Assembly (NCBI GenBank): GCA_020438665.1
Contig: JAGQUE010000136.1
Coordinates: 1-5,448, forward strand
Source: Nocardioidaceae bacterium
GTDB lineage: Bacteria; Actinomycetota; Actinomycetes; Propionibacteriales; Nocardioidaceae
Length of the DNA: 5,448 bases
Direction: 5' to 3'
Positions within the stretch are counted from its first letter, which is position 1, and each line of letters opens with the position of its first letter. Under the pieces are notes generated by a model. It worked only from the letters and a program-made list of their open reading frames with translations. It was not told where the DNA came from and made no database searches. Both the position numbers and the translations under genes were made by a program. This document shows, piece after piece, positions 1 to 4,064 of the stretch.

Positions 1-139
1 ACTCGTTGGTCTGCCGGTCGAAGGTCCGGGGGGTGGACGCGATGCGGAAGTTCGCGACGGCCGCGCCGGACGGGGTGAACCGCAGCTCGGGGTCGTCGAC
101 GAGGTTGCCGACCACGGTGATGATGGTTTCGCCTGCCAT
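1..139 (-). CDS. ssb: Single-stranded DNA-binding protein, N-terminal part (runs off left edge)
   Basis: This is the first 46 codons of SSB, the tetrameric OB-fold protein that coats single-stranded DNA in replication, repair and recombination. The start is ATG at 139-137, and the protein begins [20 protein letters not shown]. The next residues, [20 protein letters not shown], continue the first OB-fold strands and are very close to the N-terminus shared by actinobacterial SSBs ([25 protein letters not shown]). A good Shine-Dalgarno, GGGAGG, lies six bases before the ATG. The gene sits 89 bp downstream of rpsF on the same strand, the classic rpsF-ssb-rpsR-rplI order, so it is probably transcribed from the rpsF promoter; I see no separate promoter in the gap. 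The DNA-binding core and acidic C-terminal tip lie outside the window. The identity is near certain. Confidence 0.95.
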   Translation of the reverse strand, partial: MAGETIITVVGNLVDDPELRFTPSGAAVANFRIASTPRTFDRQTNE

Positions 140-145
140 GTCAGG

Positions 146-151
146 CCTCCC
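146..151 (-). promoter_or_regulatory. ssb ribosome binding site
   Basis: The minus strand reads AAGGGAGG and then six bases before the ATG at 139-137. The GGGAGG core at 151-146 is a near-ideal actinobacterial Shine-Dalgarno at ideal spacing and fixes the ssb start. Confidence 0.8.
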
Positions 152-228
152 TTGCTGGAACGGGTGAGTACGTCGGCCTCATCGTCGTGGACGGGACCGA
201 CACACGTCGATGGCTCTCCACAGACGCC

Positions 229-519
229 TCAGCGGGCGCCGGGACGGATCACCTTGGTGCGCAGCACGGACTCGTTGAGGGTGAGCTGGCGGTCGAACTC
301 CTTGACCGTGGCCGGCTCGGCCTGCAGCGTGATGACGGCATAGATGCCTTCGGCGTTCTTCTGGATCTCATAGGCCATCCGACGGCGACCCCACACGTCG
401 ACGTTGTCGACGCTGCCGCCATCGGTGCGGATGACGTTGAGGTATTTGTCGAGCGACGGGCCGACGGTGCGCTCGTCGAGATTGGGGTCGAGGATGACCA
501 TCACTTCATAGGCACGCAA
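229..519 (-). CDS. rpsF: 30S ribosomal protein S6, TTG start
   Basis: S6 is a small-subunit protein of the ribosomal platform that binds 16S rRNA as a heterodimer with S18. The chosen product is 96 aa, starting [19 protein letters not shown] (initiator read as Met). Family hallmarks are [11 protein letters not shown] at the N-terminus, the central [13 protein letters not shown] strand, EGIYAVITL, and the C-terminal [13 protein letters not shown]. The TTG at 519-517 is preferred because RAYE directly after the initiator matches the usual S6 N-terminus. AGGAGG and a second GGAG lie 11 and 6 bases upstream. The open frame continues to an ATG at 627, but that adds 36 residues unlike S6 that run through the leader and Shine-Dalgarno. 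The gene is first in the rpsF-ssb operon. Translation may be under S6:S18 feedback through the leader structure at 531-574. Confidence 0.95.
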   Translation of the reverse strand: MRAYEVMVILDPNLDERTVGPSLDKYLNVIRTDGGSVDNVDVWGRRRMAYEIQKNAEGIYAVITLQAEPATVKEFDRQLTLNESVLRTKVIRPGAR

Positions 520-530
520 AGCGGTCTCCA

Positions 531-574
531 CCTCCTCTGGACTCGGCGGCCACGGACGATCCGTGGCAGGAGGG
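531..574 (-). promoter_or_regulatory. rpsF leader structure resembling the S6:S18 autoregulatory mRNA element; hides the Shine-Dalgarno
   Basis: Reading the minus strand toward rpsF, CCTCCT (573-568) is followed at once by a perfect 8-bp hairpin, GCCACGGA-TCG-TCCGTGGC (567-549). Next come a 12-base single-stranded stretch, CGCCGAGTCCAG (548-537), and AGGAGG (536-531). CCTCCT is exactly complementary to AGGAGG, so a 6-bp lower helix can form and bury the ribosome binding site. The asymmetric 3' bulge contains CCG (546-544). A lower helix, a capping hairpin and a CCG in the 3' bulge is the architecture described for the S6:S18-binding motif in rpsF leaders of many bacteria, where the complex represses its own operon. 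The pairing is read directly from the sequence; the regulatory role is inferred by analogy. Confidence 0.6.
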
Positions 575-659
575 CTTGTGCGTCTGCGGGTGACCCGAGG
601 GCCGACCGCGGTGTCGTGGGCCTGCACCCGATGGCGGGCCGGTCCGACGACAACGGCTC

Positions 660-668
660 AGGTTAGCA
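660..668 (-). promoter_or_regulatory. Candidate rpsF operon promoter (extended -10)
   Basis: The minus strand reads TGC-TAACCT at 668-660. This is a TANNNT-type -10 hexamer with the extended TGN element directly before it, which lowers the need for a -35. No good -35 lies at 16-18 bp; a TTGATT occurs but 23 bp upstream. The predicted start is near 653, giving a leader of about 133 nt before the TTG, long enough to hold the hairpin at 531-574. Confidence 0.5.
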
Positions 669-732
669 GCGGTTCTCCACAGCCACCGAATCAACGCTGG
701 CCGGGCCGGCGTACGACGGTCAGGATCGTGGC

Positions 733-1671
733 ATGACGGCGAGTCGGACCCACGAGACACCGGTCGGGCCCCCGGTCGGACGGCCGATCGCGGGGCGCTA
801 CCTCCTGCTCGACCCGATCGCCCGTGGCGGGATGAGCTCGGTGTGGCGCGCGTGGGACCTGCGCGAGCGGCGCCACGTCGCGGCCAAGGTGCTCGCGCGC
901 GTCGAGGGCGACCTGCTGCTGCGGTTCGTCCAGGAGCAGGCCACCCGGGTCGACCATCCCCAGGTGTTGCCGCCGATCGGCTGGGCCGCGGACGACGACC
1001 GGGTGCTCCTGGTGATGGAGCTGGTGCGGGGCGGCTCGGTCGAGACGCTGACCCGCGATCACGGCAGGCCCCTCCACCCGAGCCTGGTTGCGGGGCTGCT
1101 CGACCAGCTGCTCGCGGCGCTCGCCGCCGTCCACGCCGCCGGCATCGTGCATCGCGACGTCAAGCCGGCCAACCTCCTGCTCGACCCGGCCTCGTCCGGG
1201 GTGCCTCGGCTGCGGCTCGCCGACTTCGGCGTCGCCGTGCGTATCGACGCACCTCGGCTGACCTCAGCGCCGGGCCTGGTGGGCACCGACGGCTACCTCG
1301 CCCCCGAGGTCGGCGCCGGTGCGCGACCCGCCCCGGCCCAGGACCTCTACGCCGCCGGGGTGGTTGCCGGGGTGATGCTGGGCCGGCCAGCGACGGCCGG
1401 CGCCGACGTCGACGCGGGGCCGCTCGGCGAACTGGTGACACTCCTGACCGCACCCGACCCCGACCAGCGGCTCGCCGACGCCGAGACGGCCCGGGCCCTG
1501 CTCGCCCGGGTGGACCTGCCGCCGGTGCCGCCCGGGCTCGTGGTGCCGGACCGACTCGGCCCCGACCCCGCTCCCCCGGCCCAGCGCGATTGGGTCACTG
1601 CGGCCGCGGTCCTCGGGTCGGCCGCCGCGGTGACGGTCGCCGGCATCGCCCTACGCCTGTCGACCGGTTAG
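733..1671 (+). CDS. Membrane-anchored Ser/Thr protein kinase (PknB-like catalytic domain, no sensor domain)
   Basis: 312 aa. A Hanks-type kinase that transfers ATP gamma-phosphate to Ser/Thr. All core motifs are present: glycine-rich loop IARGGMSSVW (29-38), ATP lysine K52 in VAAK, candidate C-helix glutamate E68, catalytic loop HRDVKPAN (140-147; D142, K144, N147), DFG (164-166), activation segment ending GTDGYLAPE (184-192) with candidate phosphosites T177, S178 and T185, DLYAAGV (204-210), and the subdomain XI arginine R246. As an RD kinase it is probably activated by loop phosphorylation. A Pro-rich linker (about 263-284) leads to one hydrophobic helix (about 287-309), with only a few residues after it. 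There are no PASTA or other extracellular domains. The ATG at 733 has AGGA seven bases upstream. It is divergent from rpsF and 73 bp ahead of nfo. Substrates cannot be told from the sequence. Confidence 0.93.
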   Translation: MTASRTHETPVGPPVGRPIAGRYLLLDPIARGGMSSVWRAWDLRERRHVAAKVLARVEGDLLLRFVQEQATRVDHPQVLPPIGWAADDDRVLLVMELVRGGSVETLTRDHGRPLHPSLVAGLLDQLLAALAAVHAAGIVHRDVKPANLLLDPASSGVPRLRLADFGVAVRIDAPRLTSAPGLVGTDGYLAPEVGAGARPAPAQDLYAAGVVAGVMLGRPATAGADVDAGPLGELVTLLTAPDPDQRLADAETARALLARVDLPPVPPGLVVPDRLGPDPAPPAQRDWVTAAAVLGSAAAVTVAGIALRLSTG

Positions 1672-1717
1672 CGGCAGGCCCAGGGTCCGCGGGTCAGGAA
1701 CCGTCGGCAGCACTGGC

Positions 1718-1723
1718 TAGGGT
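1718..1723 (+). promoter_or_regulatory. Possible nfo -10 element
   Basis: TAGGGT fits the TANNNT actinobacterial -10 pattern. It would start a transcript near 1730, just ahead of the GAGGAGG Shine-Dalgarno (1731-1737) of nfo, giving a very short leader. No convincing -35 is seen at 16-18 bp. The gene may instead be read through from the upstream kinase. Confidence 0.3.
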
Positions 1724-1744
1724 CGAGGCCGAGGAGGCACCATC

Positions 1745-2539
1745 GTGACCATTGCCATCGGCGCCCACGTCGACCAGACCGATCCCATCGCCGAGGCGCG
1801 GGCGCGCCGGACGACGCTCGTGCAGTTCTTCCTCGGCGACCCCCAGGGCTACCAGGGCCCTGAGATCCACTACGCCGGCGGCGCCGAGGGCCTGCGCGCC
1901 GATGCCGAGGCGGCCGAGATCGACCTCTATGTCCACGCGCCCTACATCATCAACGTCGCCACGACCAACAACCGGATCCGGATCCCCTCCCGCAAGCTCC
2001 TCCAACAACACGTCGACGCCGCGGCAGCCATCGGTGCCAAGGGGCTCATCGTCCACGGCGGCCACGTCAACAAGTCCGACGACCCGGGGGTCGGCTTCGA
2101 CAACTGGCGCAAGGCCGTCGACGCGACCGACCTCAAGCTGCCCATCCTGATCGAGAACACCGCCGGTGGCGACAACGCCATGACCCGCTATCTCGACCGG
2201 GTCGCCGGAGTGTGGGACGCCATCGAGTCCTGCGCCCAGGCCGACCGGGTCGGCTTCTGCCTGGACACCTGCCACGCCCACGCGGGCGGCAACGCCCTCG
2301 AGACGGTGGTCGCCGACGTCCTCGCGATCACGGGACGCATCGACCTCGTCCACGGCAACGACTCCCGCGACGCTTTCGACTCGGGCGCCGACCGGCACGC
2401 CAACTTCGGGGCCGGCCAGATCGACCCCGACCTGCTCGCCGCCGTCGTCCGCGACGCCGGTGCCCCGGTCATCTGCGAGACCCCCGGCGGCCCCGAGGAG
2501 CACCTTGCCGACTTCGCGTTCCTGCGCGAACGGCTCTGA
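1745..2539 (+). CDS. nfo: Deoxyribonuclease IV (endonuclease IV, AP endonuclease family 2)
   Basis: 264 aa. A TIM-barrel, three-zinc enzyme that cuts DNA 5' of abasic sites and clears blocked 3' ends in base excision repair. All nine metal ligands known from E. coli Nfo can be placed: H64 (YVHAPYIIN), H104 (LIVHGGH), E137 (LIENTAGG), D174 and H177 (FCLDTCHAHAGG), H203 (LVHGNDS), D216 and H218 (GADRHANFG), and E245 (ICETPGG). H8 in GAHV is also family-typical. The start is GTG at 1745, with GAGGAGG seven bases upstream. The protein is slightly shorter than the 285-aa E. coli enzyme, but no motif is missing. It follows the kinase by 73 bp on the same strand and may be cotranscribed. It ends 12 bp from the stop of the convergent acetyltransferase gene. 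Confidence 0.95.
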   Translation: MTIAIGAHVDQTDPIAEARARRTTLVQFFLGDPQGYQGPEIHYAGGAEGLRADAEAAEIDLYVHAPYIINVATTNNRIRIPSRKLLQQHVDAAAAIGAKGLIVHGGHVNKSDDPGVGFDNWRKAVDATDLKLPILIENTAGGDNAMTRYLDRVAGVWDAIESCAQADRVGFCLDTCHAHAGGNALETVVADVLAITGRIDLVHGNDSRDAFDSGADRHANFGAGQIDPDLLAAVVRDAGAPVICETPGGPEEHLADFAFLRERL

Positions 2540-2551
2540 CAGGTCGGGAGC

Positions 2552-3433
2552 TCACCTGCCCAGGGCGATGGTGCGGCCGGAGCTGGCCCAGCCGAGCCCG
2601 GCGAACATGACGGCCGGACCCGGATAGTCGTTGTCGCCGCGCGGCCAGACGATCACCTCGTGGCCGCCGAGGGCCCGCAACGCCCAGAGCGCACTGAGCA
2701 CGACCGCTCGGCCCAGTCCCATCCGTCGCTTCTCGGGGCGTACGCCGACCGGCCACAGCAGGCCGACCTTGGTCAGCTCGTCCCACCAGGTGAGCGCGCT
2801 GCCGTGCACGCGGCCGTCGGGTCCCTCGATGACGATGTCGAGCTCGGGACGGTAGTAGGGCGACTGGCGCAGGATGGCATAGCCGCCGTCGTCGAAGTCG
2901 GACAGATGGATGGTCGTCGACCACGACGCGACGTGGAGCTCGACGCGCGCAGCGTGGTCGACGGCGGTGTCGCGCACCGGCCGCACCCGATAGCCGGGCA
3001 GCGGTGCCGGGTCACCCAGGTCGGTGAGATCACGGACGTCACGCAGGAGATTGGCCGACGACCTCCGCTGGTGCAGGCCGTGGCTCTCCCAGGCGGCCAC
3101 GACAGCGCGGTCGGCTTCTAGCACCTCGGTCCGCAGCTCGTGACGGTCGCCGTGCTTGACCGCCCAGTGGGCGGCGTCACCGAGCATCTTGTCGCGCTTG
3201 GGATGGGTCGCCGTCGCCAGGATCGTCGCGCGGTGCGGGCCCTCGAGCCACGCCGCGGCGAGCGGTCCCGCCGAGTCGGACCAGATCGCCACCCGCCAGT
3301 CGTCGATGGTGCCGTGGCGCGGGAGGGCGCTCCACCAGACGTTGCCGGGATGGAGGGTGGCGCGGTCACCCCAGCACGCCGAGGCGGCCCGGCAGAGCGG
3401 CGCGATCGCCGCCCGGCCCCGGAACTCCTCCAT
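2552..3433 (-). CDS. GNAT-family N-acetyltransferase, tandem-domain type
   Basis: 293 aa. The C-terminal half (about 148-293) is a GNAT domain. It has strand GYRVRPVRDTAVDHAARVE (147-165), a beta-hairpin with DGRVHGSALTWWDEL, and acetyl-CoA motif A VGVRPEKRRMGLGRAVV (229-245), which fits the V-P--R--GLG/A pattern. It closes with IVWPRGDNDYPGPAVMFAGLGW, equivalent to the usual '--N--a---Y---GF' end. The N-terminal half looks like a second, degenerate GNAT fold: ATHPKRDKMLGDAA (74-88) sits at the motif A position without the glycine pattern, followed by LEADRAVVAAWESHGL (105-120). Probably only the C-terminal site binds acetyl-CoA. The substrate is unknown. The ATG at 3433 has no Shine-Dalgarno upstream, but a promoter sits exactly where a leaderless transcript would need it. 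It is convergent with nfo. Confidence 0.85.
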   Translation of the reverse strand: MEEFRGRAAIAPLCRAASACWGDRATLHPGNVWWSALPRHGTIDDWRVAIWSDSAGPLAAAWLEGPHRATILATATHPKRDKMLGDAAHWAVKHGDRHELRTEVLEADRAVVAAWESHGLHQRRSSANLLRDVRDLTDLGDPAPLPGYRVRPVRDTAVDHAARVELHVASWSTTIHLSDFDDGGYAILRQSPYYRPELDIVIEGPDGRVHGSALTWWDELTKVGLLWPVGVRPEKRRMGLGRAVVLSALWALRALGGHEVIVWPRGDNDYPGPAVMFAGLGWASSGRTIALGR

Positions 3434-3439
3434 GCTGTG

Positions 3440-3468
3440 ACGTTAGGGAGAACGCTGTCGGCGCGCAA
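3440..3468 (-). promoter_or_regulatory. Promoter for a probably leaderless acetyltransferase mRNA
   Basis: On the minus strand, -35 TTGCGC (3468-3463) is followed by a 17-bp spacer and -10 TAACGT (3445-3440). Six bases later comes the ATG of the acetyltransferase gene at 3433. Transcription would therefore start at or next to the A of ATG, and no Shine-Dalgarno lies upstream. Leaderless mRNAs with this geometry are common in actinobacteria. A perfect inverted repeat, CGCAA-CGCA-TTGCG (plus strand 3464-3477), overlaps the -35 and could be an operator. Confidence 0.6.
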
Positions 3469-3547
3469 CGCATTGCGTACAGCGGCATGACGGCCGCACC
3501 GATGGCGGAATGCCCGGCGAGCACGGCCGGCTCGTAGGGGAGCACCC

Positions 3548-3599
3548 GGCTTGGCTGGTGCGGACGACGCACCGGCTGCGTCGTACGCACCAGCCAGCC
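3548..3599 (-). terminator. Large 22-bp hairpin downstream of the CHAT/small-protein genes; candidate terminator
   Basis: The outer arms 3548-3562 and 3586-3599 pair over 14 bp with one bulged T (3551 or 3552). After a single G/A mismatch (3563/3585) the inner arms ACGACGCA (3564-3571) and TGCGTCGT (3577-3584) pair perfectly around the loop CCGGC. It lies 55 bp past the stop of the leftward gene ending at 3655 and before the leftward acetyltransferase promoter. An intrinsic-type terminator or RNA 3'-end protector is therefore the simplest reading. No U-tract follows on either strand, which is common for GC-rich actinobacterial hairpins but leaves the role open. A smaller stem (CGAGC/GCTCG, 3518-3534) follows it in the leftward direction. 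Confidence 0.5.
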
Positions 3600-3654
3600 T
3601 TGTCGGACCACGGGTCTCGGGACCGGGGCCCGCGTCAGGGGGTGAGCGGATCGC

Positions 3655-3969
3655 TCAGCCGGTGACGACGACGTTGAGGCGACGGACCTCGGCAGGCTTG
3701 TCGAGGTCGTCGCGGGTGAGCTCGAGCCGGAGCGGGGCTGCGGCGGTGTCGCCCTGGAAGACGAGGAACCGGAGCGCCCACGCGCTCTCCTCCGCGGTGG
3801 CCTGGGTCGGGACCTCCCCGGGCGGCACCAGCGGGACGAGGTGACCGGGCAGCTCCGCGACGCGCCACCGGTTGCGGCTCATGGTGCGGCGGAACCGCAG
3901 CTCGAGGCCGGAGCCGGCGGGAACACGGACGGTCTTGCCGGACGGCGGGTCGCTGACGATGTGGTGCAT
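3655..3969 (-). CDS. Small cytosolic beta-rich protein, possibly of chagasin (inhibitor I42)-like fold
   Basis: 104 aa. No named family is recognised with certainty. ATG at 3969-3967 is preceded by GGGGGAGG four bases upstream. There is no signal peptide or membrane segment. The order of elements resembles a chagasin/I42 immunoglobulin-like inhibitor: a VRVPAGSGLELRF strand pair (14-26), a loop plus conserved-type Trp in RNRWRVAEL (32-40), a polar stretch (50-62), an AWALRFLVF strand (64-71), and the closing strands PLRLELTRDD (79-88) and AEVRRLNVVVT (93-103). The protease-contacting loops of classical chagasins (NPTTG, the Gly-rich loop, RPW) are not conserved, so inhibitory function is only a hypothesis. 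It follows the CHAT protease gene by 95 bp on the same strand, with no clear promoter between, so cotranscription and a functional link are likely. An in-frame extension to 4254 is Arg-rich and overlaps CHAT, so it is rejected. Confidence 0.75.
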   Translation of the reverse strand: MHHIVSDPPSGKTVRVPAGSGLELRFRRTMSRNRWRVAELPGHLVPLVPPGEVPTQATAEESAWALRFLVFQGDTAAAPLRLELTRDDLDKPAEVRRLNVVVTG

Positions 3970-4064
3970 GACGCCTCCCCCAGAGTGCCTTCGATGCCCA
4001 GAAGGAGCCGGGCAGCGGCGCGCTGATACCCCGACCGGCGTCGCGTCGTGCGGGTACCTCTCGC

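Noticed and set aside
520..627. N-terminal extension of rpsF to the ATG at 627
   Set aside because: The extra 36 residues ([16 protein letters not shown] and onward) do not resemble S6 and run through the ribosome binding site and hairpin leader; TTG at 519 gives the standard 96-aa protein.
1696..1723. GGAAC followed by GGGTC upstream of nfo as an ECF sigma promoter
   Set aside because: The spacing to a possible GTC -10 is about 20 bp, outside the usual 16-18, so the match is probably chance.
843..1748. 301-aa plus-strand frame overlapping the kinase
   Set aside because: Arg/Ala/Pro/Gly-rich composition typical of an out-of-frame reading of GC-rich coding DNA; the kinase frame has all conserved motifs.
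1694..2503. 269-aa open frame on the minus strand opposite nfo
   Set aside because: A high-GC shadow frame with Val/Asp/Gly-biased composition and no recognisable motif, antisense to a gene with all its catalytic residues.
2540..2558. CAGGT/ACCTG inverted repeat between the convergent nfo and acetyltransferase stops as a bidirectional terminator
   Set aside because: Only 5 bp of stem with a 9-nt loop and no U-tract; too weak to claim.
2660..3121. 153-aa plus-strand frame opposite the acetyltransferase
   Set aside because: Shadow of the GNAT gene with no motif of its own; the minus frame carries motif A.
3366..3611. 81-aa minus-strand frame spanning the acetyltransferase promoter and half of the hairpin
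   Set aside because: It overlaps the 5' end of the acetyltransferase gene out of frame, begins inside or beside the hairpin region, and shows no domain; the hairpin and promoter explain this DNA better.
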